A stretch of DNA of 64,000 nt. It comes from Paenibacillus sp. FSL K6-1330 (lineage in GTDB: Bacteria > Bacillota > Bacilli > Paenibacillales > Paenibacillaceae). Position numbers and translations under genes: made by a program. This document shows positions 17,126 through 25,545 of the stretch, one piece after another (position 1 is the stretch's first letter; each line of letters opens with the position of its first letter). Under the pieces are notes generated by a model. The model had not been told where the DNA came from. It was given only the letters and a program-made list of their open reading frames with translations, and did not search any database. The stretch lies in assembly GCF_037976825.1 (NCBI RefSeq), contig NZ_CP150269.1:1283501-1347500 (forward strand), in the 5' to 3' direction.

Positions 17126-17923
17126 AGATTGAATTCTACCATCATTCTAAAAAAACGACAGGAATCTGCCTTTGGAGATAGACGCCTAAGGATAATATCC
17201 CAATCAGATAATCATGACATAATCATAAATGATGACATCGAAAATGCCAGGGAGGATACCAATCAGGATGTCATGGAGACACCTCCTACCTTCATGAAGT
17301 TTTACAACTATCCAATTGTGAGAACTTGTAAGAAAGATGTAAGACGAACGCATGCAGGGAACGATGTCATTGTTAATTCGGGTAGAGGCGGCAAAAATTA
17401 TGAGGAACAAAAAGAAGTTAGTGTCCAAGAGTCGATTGTAGGTGGCGACACTTCTCCTATTGAATTTCAAACTTCAGAAATGATTCCAATCGCTGAAGCT
17501 ATAGGCTTAGAGGACTTCTTCAAGATGAATAATGAGCTAAAGCAAATGACTGCTTATTCAATTTGGATGGCGGTAGTTCGCATTCCGGCTGGCAAGCGGT
17601 TTTCTATCTGCTCAAATGGAGCACGTCGAACTTGTGCTATTGTTCAGTTGGTTAGCCCAGTATTCACAATATATTCTAGAGATGCGCTGCCAGATGATTG
17701 GCCGAATTCTACTCTTATACTAAGCCCTACAAATCATACCGATTTCGAAATGATTGAGAAAAGTATTAAGCAGCTTCTCGAGGGTTTGGTAAAGAAAAGC
17801 GGTCATTGGGATCAAAATGTTCTTAATTGGTATAGAGAAATGATTATTGATAAGCTGAAGCATTATCGAAGTGATACTATACATGAATGGGTGTTAAGAC
17901 TATTCAAAAAAATTATGATTTAA
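17126..17923 (+). CDS. Unknown protein at the left edge of the AT-rich island
   Basis: I do not recognise this protein (about 265 residues). The N-terminal half is polar and low in predicted structure. The C-terminal half is more ordered: MIPIAEAIGLEDFF, YSIWMAVVRIPAGKRF, NSTLILSPTNHTDFEMIEKS and a basic helical end HEWVLRLFKKIMI. The start is uncertain: the ATG at 17126 has no ribosome site, a TTG at 17084 sits inside the SF0329 remnant, and later ATGs (for example 17296) are possible. It could be the surviving 3' part of a longer gene cut by the same event that left the remnants. A terminator follows. Confidence 0.45.
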   Translation, partial: RLNSTIILKKRQESAFGDRRLRIISQSDNHDIIINDDIENAREDTNQDVMETPPTFMKFYNYPIVRTCKKDVRRTHAGNDVIVNSGRGGKNYEEQKEVSVQESIVGGDTSPIEFQTSEMIPIAEAIGLEDFFKMNNELKQMTAYSIWMAVVRIPAGKRFSICSNGARRTCAIVQLVSPVFTIYSRDALPDDWPNSTLILSPTNHTDFEMIEKSIKQLLEGLVKKSGHWDQNVLNWYREMIIDKLKHYRSDTIHEWVLRLFKKIMI

Positions 17924-17944
17924 GACAAAGGGTTGACCAAAATA

Positions 17945-17985
17945 AAAAGCTGATTCCAGTAATTCTACTGTAATCAGCTTTTATC
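17945..17985. terminator. Bidirectional terminator between the unknown gene and the methyltransferase
   Basis: AAAAGCTGATTCCAGTA and TACTGTAATCAGCTTTT pair over a long stem with A- and T-runs on both sides. It can serve the rightward gene ending at 17923 and the leftward methyltransferase ending at 18004. Confidence 0.85.
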
Positions 17986-18003
17986 TGCCTATGTGGTCTG
18001 TAA

Positions 18004-18891
18004 TTAATATGACACAACAAATGGATTGTTCTTAACAGCTTCAATTGGTGGGATTTCTAAATTTGATATTAATAATTCTTTCTCTTTTTTTGTCCCACCT
18101 GCAGAGTAATCAAAAAAGAGAGATTGTTGCTTTACGTTATCACGTTGATTTTCATATAAATATGAAATAAATTTGCAATTATCATAACTTAATAGCCAAG
18201 GAGAAGATAACCTTGTAATTGCTTTAGAGAGCTTTATATGATCTTGATCATTAAAAAACTTTCTATAAAGGGATTTGCCTTGTCCATAGTACGGAGGGTC
18301 AACATACAAAAATGTTTTATCCAATGTTTTAATCTTATTAAAGTTGCTAATAAAATTGACTGCATCGGTCCATTTTACATCAACCCTGTCTCTAAAAACT
18401 GAAAGAAGGTTAATTGTATTTATAATTCGGTTCTTATTGAATCTACAGTTAATTTTATCTTTGCTTTCTTGTGCTTGTCCACCAATAGGACCTGCCTTTA
18501 TAATGCCGGAGAAATTAGTTCTATTGAAGAAAAGACCGGCAAATCCAAGTTCTAGAATCTGGGTAGATATAGGAACGTCAATGCCTCTATATTTATCCAT
18601 GTTGTTCCATGTTTCAATTGATATTTCAGTTTGTTCTATTAAGTCACATAATTCATCTGTATACTGGAAAACACATGTCCAAAAAGAGAAAATTAAGGGG
18701 TCATATTCAATCAGTGTAACTTTTGAAACTAGTCCACGTTGCAATAGATGCAAAGAAATGGACGAGCCTCCTGCAAAAGGTTCATAAAAATGACAGCCAG
18801 TTAGTTCATTATTAATTATTAATTTTTCTACATAAGGCCCTAGAGCTGTCTTGCCTCCAGGATAGCGTAATGGACTTTTAAGAATGCTCAT
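18004..18891 (-). CDS. D12-class N6-adenine DNA methyltransferase (Dam-like)
   Basis: This enzyme of about 295 residues methylates adenine in DNA. The alpha-class (Dam/DpnM) motif order is visible: motif X RYPGGK (residues 9-14), SAM motif I FYEPFAGGSS (35-44), LFFNRTNFSGI (120-130), and catalytic motif IV DPPY (198-201). The length and order match M.DpnII/Dam relatives, so GATC or a similar short site is likely but not shown. The ATG at 18891 is chosen because AGGTGAT lies eight to nine bases upstream. It lies 36 bases downstream of the ParB-domain gene on the same strand and is probably co-transcribed. No restriction endonuclease is adjacent. Confidence 0.9.
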   Translation of the reverse strand: MSILKSPLRYPGGKTALGPYVEKLIINNELTGCHFYEPFAGGSSISLHLLQRGLVSKVTLIEYDPLIFSFWTCVFQYTDELCDLIEQTEISIETWNNMDKYRGIDVPISTQILELGFAGLFFNRTNFSGIIKAGPIGGQAQESKDKINCRFNKNRIINTINLLSVFRDRVDVKWTDAVNFISNFNKIKTLDKTFLYVDPPYYGQGKSLYRKFFNDQDHIKLSKAITRLSSPWLLSYDNCKFISYLYENQRDNVKQQSLFFDYSAGGTKKEKELLISNLEIPPIEAVKNNPFVVSY

Positions 18892-18927
18892 TTTTTCATC
18901 ACCTGAAGGCACTATAGCAAAAAATCT

Positions 18928-20493
18928 TCATTTTGGCCAGTATTTTTTTTCATTTAAAATGAAGTTAATGACTTGAAACATTCCACTCTTTGCAATAGAA
19001 TCAAGTCTTTCTCGAGATGGTAAAATAGTATGCGTACTATGAACAACTGTATCCATAAAAGTGATGTTTTCATCAGAAACAGCGTTAAGAAATGCTGAAT
19101 ATATGCCTTTCTCAACAAATAATTTTAAATATCTCTTGTTATCTTTGTAATATTTAATTAATTGACTAAGCATTGGATCTTTGCCCTGATTATTTTTGAT
19201 TAGCAAGTCCCAATGTCCCATTTTTCTAAGATGAAACTTCAAACTTTGCTCTAATAATGATCTCATGAGGATTGTTGCAGATATTGGATACCAAGAGTAG
19301 TGTTTATATTTGGAGATTTTCATAATCTCCTTAGACAAAAACATTAGACCAATGTCTTGTGGATCATTGAACTGTAATGCAGTCCAACTCAGGCCTTCAA
19401 AGAACACAAATACTTTTGGATTACTAGGTTGTTGTGGAGTAGAAGGATCTTCAGGACTTGGGTCTTCAGGACTTGGATCTTCAGGACTTGGATCTTCAGG
19501 ACTTGGATCTTCAGGACTTGGATCTTCAGGACTTGGATCTTCAGGACTTGGGTCTTTAGGACATGGGTCTTCAGGACTTGGGTCTTCAGGGTTTGGATCT
19601 TCAGGTTCTTGATCTTCAGGTTCTTGACCTTCGGTCTCGTAGATCTCGTTAATTAACTTCACAAAATCAGGGATATCCTCTGCATAATTACGTGTTGTGA
19701 GTTGTCCTGTTACAAAAGCCGCCTTGGCGAGAATATAAAGGCCTTTATCTAAAATTTCTTTACCAAATGAAGAAAATGGCATTTGATTCTTTTCATCAAA
19801 AGTAATTTCTAAAAGCGTTTTTACGGTTGCGTTATAAATAGGTTTGGATTTTGAATTAAAAGGTCGTAAGAAAGGATCAAGCTCAAGATTATTATGGTCA
19901 ATCTTCTTCTTCTCAGATTCTTTCCAAAGTGGAAGCTTTAATGTATAGTGCAATAAGTTATATTCTTGAATTGCTTTACGAACTTTTGCTGGAGTAGAAT
20001 TCGTATCATCACTAATGTTTTGAATTGATTCACCATTAAGGAATCTATTTGCAAAGAAGAATTGTTTGGCTTCTGTTGACCACGCTTTAATTCCCACTAA
20101 GTGTCTTTTATAAAGCGCTGCTTGGATGCTCTGTCTGCTTTCGACAAAATCAACATGGATAGTTGAAATGTTTTCTCTTGTTTCTTCGGAAATTGCTGGT
20201 ATTCTTCTGTTAGTCTCTAGTTCTAGTAATCCCGTTAGTAATTTGCAAGCGCATATTCTTCGATTTCCTTCTAGGACAATTAACTTACCGTTTTCCTCAC
20301 AAACGATAATTCTCTCTCCTGGCATAAGTCCGCCATCTTCATTAATTCCCTTTGCGATAGTAATAACATTTTCATATTGAACTAAATAGTTCATTATACT
20401 TGTCTCATCCGGGTTGGGTACTACAACAAACCGAGGATTTTGTGTGTCTAAATTAAGATCGATTAATGGTATGTAACGAGAAGTGTATTTCAT
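18928..20493 (-). CDS. ParB/Srx-domain protein with Pro-Glu-Asp-Pro-Ser repeat linker
   Basis: 521 residues. The N-terminal ParB/sulfiredoxin-type domain is marked by PLIDLNLDTQNPRF and the core LEGNRRICACKLLTG (residues 74-88), where ParB-like NTPases/nucleases carry E-G-x-R-R. A helical middle part (STPAKVRKAIQEYNLLHYTL, a KorB/ParB-like helix-turn-helix) follows. Residues about 291-351 form a linker of ten PEDPS-type units, then a C-terminal domain of about 165 residues with helices (SWYPISATILMRSLLEQSLK) that resembles abortive-infection-type helical folds. It is not a chromosomal ParB. The ATG at 20493 follows AAGGAGAA. It heads an operon with the methyltransferase and diverges from the reverse transcriptase. 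The function is unknown; defence or DNA-modification targeting is an inference. Confidence 0.75.
   Translation of the reverse strand: MKYTSRYIPLIDLNLDTQNPRFVVVPNPDETSIMNYLVQYENVITIAKGINEDGGLMPGERIIVCEENGKLIVLEGNRRICACKLLTGLLELETNRRIPAISEETRENISTIHVDFVESRQSIQAALYKRHLVGIKAWSTEAKQFFFANRFLNGESIQNISDDTNSTPAKVRKAIQEYNLLHYTLKLPLWKESEKKKIDHNNLELDPFLRPFNSKSKPIYNATVKTLLEITFDEKNQMPFSSFGKEILDKGLYILAKAAFVTGQLTTRNYAEDIPDFVKLINEIYETEGQEPEDQEPEDPNPEDPSPEDPCPKDPSPEDPSPEDPSPEDPSPEDPSPEDPSPEDPSPEDPSTPQQPSNPKVFVFFEGLSWTALQFNDPQDIGLMFLSKEIMKISKYKHYSWYPISATILMRSLLEQSLKFHLRKMGHWDLLIKNNQGKDPMLSQLIKYYKDNKRYLKLFVEKGIYSAFLNAVSDENITFMDTVVHSTHTILPSRERLDSIAKSGMFQVINFILNEKKYWPK
19441..19623 (-). repeat. 15-bp in-frame tandem repeat inside the ParB-domain gene
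   Basis: On the plus strand the unit reads GGATCTTCAGGACTT, repeated about ten times with few changes, with two more degenerate units on the right. It encodes PEDPS on the minus strand. The near-identity of the central units suggests recent slippage expansion and a length-variable linker. Confidence 0.95.
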
Positions 20494-20605
20494 TAGCTAT
20501 TCTCCTTATCTTTACATGTGATACTATTGTACTATATAAGTGCACTTTTTTGACGATATGTGGAAGAAAAAAGCTAATCTATGGAATTTAAAATAGGAAT
20601 TTGAT

Positions 20606-20635
20606 TTTACAGTTGCGAATAAAATGTTCTTATAT
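20606..20635 (+). promoter_or_regulatory. Possible promoter of the reverse transcriptase gene
   Basis: TTTACA at 20606-20611 and TTATAT at 20630-20635 are separated by 18 bases; the start codon is 21 bases further on, with AAGGGTGAT as ribosome site. The short leader leaves no room for an upstream RNA gene in this transcript. Confidence 0.45.
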
Positions 20636-20655
20636 TTTAAGAAGGGTGATAGTAT

Positions 20656-22248
20656 ATGAAGCTTAATGCAGATTCAATAAAATGGGCAATTAATCATTTA
20701 CAGTTTGAAAAAGATACTGATTTATTTCCCAGTCCGAAAGAAATCAATGTATTTAGCGATCTCAAAAATAAAATTGTAGAAAAATTAAAGGACTATGACA
20801 TAACACAACATCAGTTTAGTCCATCAAGAAGATTTGTTATTCCTAAAACTGAGTTATCGTATAGGACTGCAACTCAACTTGATCCTATGGACAGTCTTTT
20901 ATTAGCAGCTGTTATTTATGAGTATGGTCATTTAATTGAAAGACGTCGGAGACCAAAAGGAGAAAAAACTGTGTTTAGTTATAGATTTGCTCCTGAAGGC
21001 GATGGAATCTTTTATAGTAATGAGAACTCGTGGAAGGAATTTTGGACTTCATGTTTAGAGAAAAGTAAGAGAAAAAAATACGTAGTTCAAATGGATATAT
21101 CAGATTTTTACAATCAAATTTATCATCATACAGTTGAAAACCAACTGGGGGAATCTGGACTACCGAACGCAATAATTAAATTCATAATGCGTATGTTAGA
21201 GGACATAACAAAAACTGTTTCAAGAGGCATACCAATAGGACCTCACTCATCACATCTACTTGCTGAAATGACATTAATTCCAATCGACGATAGTTTATCT
21301 ATAAAAGGGATTGATTTTTGCCGTTATGCAGATGATATCTATGTGTTTTGTGATGAAGAAAAAGAAGCACAAATAACCGTATATCATATGGCTGAAATAT
21401 TGGATAAGCAACAAAAATTAATACTACAAAAACAAAAGACGGATATCTTTAAAGCAAAGGATTTTGAGGAAATATGCAAAAAGATGTTGAATGATAATCC
21501 TCTAAATGAGAACGAAGACAAAATGATTAAAGTTTTAAAAAAGTATACTACTGGTATGTATAAAGGAATAGACTTCAAACAGTTAGACCTAGAGGACCAA
21601 AAATTGTTTGCTGATTATAACATCAACGAAGTTCTTGATAAATATTTAAATGTACATGAGCCTGATTTTAAGAAGATAAGGTGGCTTTATAGAAGGCTTG
21701 GTCAATTGGGGGCTCCAGGTGGTATTGAATATACAGTACAAAATATTAATAGGCTAATTCCTGCTATTAGTGATGTATGCCACTATTTAATTTCGGCGAC
21801 TAAAAATTTCAATGGAGATTTCCTTACATTTGGAGACCAGGTAGTAACAATACTTGAAGATGATCTTATACAAGCTAATGACTATTTTTATATAGCAATC
21901 TTAAACTTATTCGCAAGTAACTCTGATCTAAATCATTTAAAAAAATTATTATCATTGTATAAATCCTCGTCTCCTGAAGCTAAAAGGAAAATTATCTTCG
22001 CAGCTTATGAAGCAGGAGCATCCACTTGGATACGGGAGTTAAAAGAATTATATTCAACTTTAGACCCGTGGAGTCGAAGGGCTATGTTAATTGCATGCAA
22101 AACACTGCCTGAAGATGAAAGAACTCATTATTTAAAACACATAAAGAAGACGCACTCTTTGAGTTTGTCAGAAGAATTAATTTTGGAATGGTCACTTAAT
22201 AATAAGAGATATAACATGAATCAAGATGATGAATATGATTATGAATAA
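20656..22248 (+). CDS. Reverse transcriptase of the unknown-group/Abi class with helical C-terminal domain
   Basis: 530 residues. RT motifs: A with VVQMDISDFYNQIYHH (Asp147), B-like GIPIGPHSSHLLAEM (191-205), and C with FCRYADDIYVF (YADD at 224-227), so the catalytic aspartates are intact. The GIPIGP-S-LLAE form differs from retron and group II intron RTs (P-Q-G-x-P-S/T-S-P) and matches RTs of the UG/Abi (DRT) class. No maturase, endonuclease or retron-type X/Y signature is seen. Residues about 290-500 are a run of helix pairs resembling the alpha-repeat domain of that class. The ATG at 20656 follows AAGGGTGAT. It diverges from the ParB-domain/methyltransferase pair. An antiphage role is likely by class; the exact subgroup is not assigned. 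Confidence 0.85.
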   Translation: MKLNADSIKWAINHLQFEKDTDLFPSPKEINVFSDLKNKIVEKLKDYDITQHQFSPSRRFVIPKTELSYRTATQLDPMDSLLLAAVIYEYGHLIERRRRPKGEKTVFSYRFAPEGDGIFYSNENSWKEFWTSCLEKSKRKKYVVQMDISDFYNQIYHHTVENQLGESGLPNAIIKFIMRMLEDITKTVSRGIPIGPHSSHLLAEMTLIPIDDSLSIKGIDFCRYADDIYVFCDEEKEAQITVYHMAEILDKQQKLILQKQKTDIFKAKDFEEICKKMLNDNPLNENEDKMIKVLKKYTTGMYKGIDFKQLDLEDQKLFADYNINEVLDKYLNVHEPDFKKIRWLYRRLGQLGAPGGIEYTVQNINRLIPAISDVCHYLISATKNFNGDFLTFGDQVVTILEDDLIQANDYFYIAILNLFASNSDLNHLKKLLSLYKSSSPEAKRKIIFAAYEAGASTWIRELKELYSTLDPWSRRAMLIACKTLPEDERTHYLKHIKKTHSLSLSEELILEWSLNNKRYNMNQDDEYDYE

Positions 22249-22497
22249 CATACCGAAAACTAATGATATATAAAAGAGAAACGAACGTTATTTCCTGTAC
22301 TGAGAAGAAATTGTTAAAAAATCCTTGGTTGTTTGACTCAACAATTGTATGTTCAAGTCTGATGGAACTGAAATTTTACTTACTCTCAATGTGTTCTGAG
22401 AAAAAACCTAAACTACTGATTATGATTGCTTTTATATAAAATTGTTACATAATTCAATGGCGATAAGTAGTGTTGAAGAAGTTTCAGCTCAGATGTT

Positions 22498-22637
22498 AGT
22501 CTAATACTTTATTCCTCGATATAAGTTCCTTGGGAGTTTTAGTTTGATCTGCAGTCTAAAACTTATTTTTCAATACCTGACGATTTTGTAACCCAAAAAA
22601 ACGCGTCAAATCAACAACTCCAGTCTAACACTTTATT
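22498..22637 (+). repeat. Three copies of a 16-bp motif downstream of the reverse transcriptase
   Basis: AGTCTAATACTTTATT at 22498, AGTCTAAAACTTATTT at 22553 and AGTCTAACACTTTATT at 22622 share the core AGTCTAA-ACTT. They are spaced 55 and 69 bases apart in a non-coding stretch of about 550 bases (22249-22797). No CRISPR-like regularity or cas gene is present. The stretch could encode a non-coding RNA partner of the reverse transcriptase or hold binding sites. Confidence 0.6.
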
Positions 22638-22797
22638 CTCTTTGAACTTCTACATTTAATCCACACTCATCATTTTTTGAGGTTTAATATTTTGATTTCC
22701 CATGTTGATGTCCTCCCCTTATCAGAGTATGTAAAATAAATTGTGTAAACTCCCAAATCTTTTAAAAAGGAAGTGATAGAAAGGTTGGGGAGAACAC

Positions 22798-23180
22798 ATG
22801 GGACTCTGGACAAAAGAGCAACTGCGAGCGTTCATTAAGGAGAATAAGCTGATCACAGCTCAGGATGCGCAAAATGCCTTGAAAGAACTGTTTGCTGAAA
22901 CGCTGCAGGAGATGCTGGAAGCCGAATTAGACACGCATCTGGGCTACGAGAAGCATGAGCTCAAGGCCAAGATGACACCGAAAAGCCGTAATGGCAAAAG
23001 CAAGATGTCGGTGGTCAGCGAGTACGGGAGCAGGAAATCACGGTTCCACGGGATCGGCTGGGAGAGTTTGAACCGATCGTGGTCCAGAAACATCAAAAGA
23101 ACGTAACCGGCATCGAGGACCAGATTATCGTGCTGTATGCCAAAGGTGTCAGTACCCGGGAGATTCAGGACCATTTTTGA
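22798..23180 (+). pseudogene. Truncated, frameshifted IS256-family transposase
   Basis: The N-terminal 75 or so residues (LWTKEQLRAFIKENKLI, EMLEAELDTHLGYEKHE, TPKSRNGKSKMSVVSEYG) match IS256-family Mutator-type transposases. One base is missing at about 23026-23028; the neighbouring frame then continues QEITVPRDRLGEFEPIVVQK, GIEDQIIVLYAKGVSTREIQDH and breaks at about 23177. The catalytic DDE region is absent. The left end is marked by TTGTGTAAACTCCC at about 22740. It marks the right border of the AT-rich island. Confidence 0.9.
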
Positions 23181-23356
23181 CAGACCCTATCATCAACGTC
23201 TTCCTGTACGATTTCCAGTTGAATTCAGTATCCATAGTAATCTCAGCCGTCCTTCTTGCTATAGCTTTTAGCTATAACTAGTTATGTTCTTTTGGTATGT
23301 CTTCTAACCCCGCTCGTCGTGATATGATCATCGTATACAACGAGGGGGTTATGTAC

Positions 23357-24517
23357 ATGACTGATAAGTTCCAGATCGTAGGAAGTTTGTTGCGGCCCGA
23401 AGAGCTGCTGAAATATAAAACGCAAATTGAACATCGCGATGATATCCAGTATCCGTTCTATGAGAATTTTGAAGGCTATGCTGAGTGCGAGACAGAGGCG
23501 ATCAAACAGGTTGTGAAAAAGGAAATCGAGCATAACCTGTCGATTATTACGGACGGCGAATTCTCCAAATCGATGTGGCATCTGGATTTTGTATGGGGCT
23601 TTGGCGGAACCCAGCGTTATATCGCGGACCATGGCTACTTTTTCCGGGATGTGGACGGAACCTCGAAATATGAAACACGCAAAGATATTGGATTGCGCAT
23701 TACTGGCAAACTGAGCGGAAAGAATCATCACTTCATTAAACTGTTCAAACAGCTCCAAGATACGGCTGGCGATCAGCAAACGAAACTTTGCGTACCATCT
23801 CCTTCCCATATCTTCGGTGAACTTTCCTGGTCGGATAACATTGGCGGCACGGATGCTGTTTATCAGAACAAACAGGAGCTCAAAGCGGGCCTTGTAAGCG
23901 CGTATAAAGAATTCGTGGAGGAATTCGCTGCGGCAGGCGGCAAAATCCTGCAATTCGATGATTGCTTGTGGGAGCTGTTTGCAGATGACAACCCGAACTC
24001 TCCGTTTACGGGGGAGCATATTAATCAAGCGGAAGTACAGGGTCTCGCCACCGAATTTATTGATATTAACAATACCGTGATTGACTTCGGTCATAGCCTT
24101 GGCTTGAAAATGTGGACACACAACTGCCGGGGGAACTACGATTCCCGCAACATGGGCGGTGGATCTTATGCGAAAATCGCCAACTTGTTCCTGAAGCAAT
24201 TGAAATATGATCGCTTCTTCCTGGAGTGGGATGATGATCGTGCGGGTTCGATTGAAGCACTGGAAGTTTTCAAGGACAGACCGGAAACGGAGATTGTTCT
24301 GGGCTTGCTGTCTTCCAAAACAAATACGCTGGATGATGAAGCACGCGTCATCCGTCTGCTTGACGAAGCATCCAAAATCATTGATAAGGATCGTCTGCTG
24401 CTCTCGCATCAATGCGGCTTTGCGTCCTGCGATGGCGGTAACGAGCTAAGCGAAGCCGAGCAATGGGCGAAGATTGATCAAGGCCAGAAGCTTGCGAAGC
24501 AATATTGGGGTAGCTAG
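23357..24517 (+). CDS. MetE-like cobalamin-independent methionine synthase family protein (YxjG/YxjH-like)
   Basis: This protein of about 386 residues is a single MetE catalytic-type barrel, without the N-terminal half of full MetE. The zinc site is visible as HNC (MWTHNCRGNYD), Glu in FFLEWDDDRAG, and Cys in SHQCGFASCDGGN near the C-terminus. ITDGEFSKSMWHLDF matches the D-G-E segment. Short YxjG/YxjH-type proteins are thought to transfer methyl groups to homocysteine or related thiols; the donor is not settled. The ATG at 23357 is eight bases after GAGGGGG; the ATG at 23351 is too close. No S-box or T-box leader is seen upstream. A terminator follows. Confidence 0.88.
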   Translation: MTDKFQIVGSLLRPEELLKYKTQIEHRDDIQYPFYENFEGYAECETEAIKQVVKKEIEHNLSIITDGEFSKSMWHLDFVWGFGGTQRYIADHGYFFRDVDGTSKYETRKDIGLRITGKLSGKNHHFIKLFKQLQDTAGDQQTKLCVPSPSHIFGELSWSDNIGGTDAVYQNKQELKAGLVSAYKEFVEEFAAAGGKILQFDDCLWELFADDNPNSPFTGEHINQAEVQGLATEFIDINNTVIDFGHSLGLKMWTHNCRGNYDSRNMGGGSYAKIANLFLKQLKYDRFFLEWDDDRAGSIEALEVFKDRPETEIVLGLLSSKTNTLDDEARVIRLLDEASKIIDKDRLLLSHQCGFASCDGGNELSEAEQWAKIDQGQKLAKQYWGS

Positions 24518-24542
24518 ACAATAAAACGAGATATTAATATAA

Positions 24543-24594
24543 ACGGCGACCTTTTCCCGGAATTCAATCAGGGGAGAGGTCGCCGTGTTTTTTT
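24543..24594 (+). terminator. Terminator after the MetE-like gene
   Basis: ACGGCGACCTTTTCCC pairs with GGGGAGAGGTCGCCGT over a loop of about ten bases, followed by seven T. Confidence 0.9.
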
Positions 24595-24619
24595 GAATGG
24601 TCTTCTTGTATATCTTGTA

Positions 24620-25387
24620 TTATCCTTTTTTTGTTACCAAATCTCTACTCTTTGCTAAGCTGGGGGTTGCCTTGGGTTTGGCAGAAGGACTTGTCCCTTT
24701 CGATTTCTCCACTTTGGAGAACAAGTTCATCAATTTATCTTTATAGATATATCCGAGTACGAAACCAATAACGGCAATGACCGATATGATAATGGCGATG
24801 CTGTATTGTTGCATATGAATTGTGGACCCTACCGCGGCAGAGGCAATAATCCATGGCAGACGACCAACCAGAAGTATCGTGAAAAATCTTAAAGAACTCA
24901 TGGATGTAAGAGCGGCAACAAATACGAGCATGTCTTTCGGCAAACCGGGAATCACGAAAAAGATAAACAAAAAGGCAGAGAACTTCTTCTCATTATGAAT
25001 AAACGACATCCACTTATAGTCTTTCTTTTGCAGCAATCGCGCAATAAAATTGCGACCGATAAAACGAGTGAAATAAAAAGCAATCGCTGAGCCCAATACC
25101 AAGCCTACTGTAGTATAGAATGACCCAAGCGTAACCCCATAGATATATCCGCCTGCAACCTGTACCACTTCTCCCGGAATAGGCGCAACCACGATCTGAA
25201 GTATCTGGAATAAAATAAACATCACCGGACCCCAATGTCCCGTTGAATGAATATACGCTCTGAAATTGTCCATGGACGACATGACTTTAATAATGGCAGG
25301 AGAATAATAGACCAGTAAACCAATGGACAAAATCGTTAACAGACCCAACAGTATTTTCATAACTGTTTTTCTCGAAAGTTGTGGCAT
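24620..25387 (-). CDS. TVP38/TMEM64 (DedA-superfamily) membrane protein
   Basis: 255 residues with about six membrane segments. The family core is present: QIVVAPIPGEVVQVAGGYIYG (first half), the GSAIAFYFTRFIGRNF stretch, and FFVIPGLPKDMLVFVAALT with the re-entrant loop, then LLVGRLPWIIASAAVGS. Members act in lipid or small-molecule movement across the cytoplasmic membrane. A Lys/Pro/Ser-rich tail of about 35 residues (GTSPSAKPKATPSLAK) is cytoplasmic. The ATG at 25387 follows AAAGGAG. It diverges from the two-component system that starts at 25546. Confidence 0.9.
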   Translation of the reverse strand: MPQLSRKTVMKILLGLLTILSIGLLVYYSPAIIKVMSSMDNFRAYIHSTGHWGPVMFILFQILQIVVAPIPGEVVQVAGGYIYGVTLGSFYTTVGLVLGSAIAFYFTRFIGRNFIARLLQKKDYKWMSFIHNEKKFSAFLFIFFVIPGLPKDMLVFVAALTSMSSLRFFTILLVGRLPWIIASAAVGSTIHMQQYSIAIIISVIAVIGFVLGYIYKDKLMNLFSKVEKSKGTSPSAKPKATPSLAKSRDLVTKKG

Positions 25388-25545
25388 AGCTGATGACTCC
25401 TTTGCGTTATGACCTTTGCTGATTACAGTATAAAACGAAAAAATGAAGAGTCACCTACATAACTTCTGAAGAATTCTTAAGTCGATTGTCTCTGCTGGTA
25501 GTGGCTGCTAACGCATATTATACTGAAATTGGACGGAGGGATCGG

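Noticed and set aside
19310..19656. Gly/Ser-rich and Phe/Arg/Thr-rich repeat proteins on the plus strand
   Set aside because: These are frame shadows of the 15-bp repeat in the ParB-domain gene; they have no ribosome site.
18928..20493. Chromosome-partition ParB
   Set aside because: No parA neighbour, no parS-like site seen, and the C-terminal half and Pro-Glu-Asp-Pro-Ser linker do not fit chromosomal ParB.
20656..22248. Retron or group II intron reverse transcriptase
   Set aside because: Motif B is GIPIGPHSSHLLAE rather than the P-Q-G-x-P-S/T-S-P form; no maturase or HNH domain and no msr/msd inverted repeats upstream of the gene.
22498..22637. CRISPR array
   Set aside because: Only three degenerate copies with unequal spacing (55 and 69), no palindromic repeat and no cas genes nearby.
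23181..23350. S-box or T-box leader before the MetE-like gene
   Set aside because: No S-box core or T-box (AGGGTGG-type) sequence is visible; only a short hairpin around 23262-23280.
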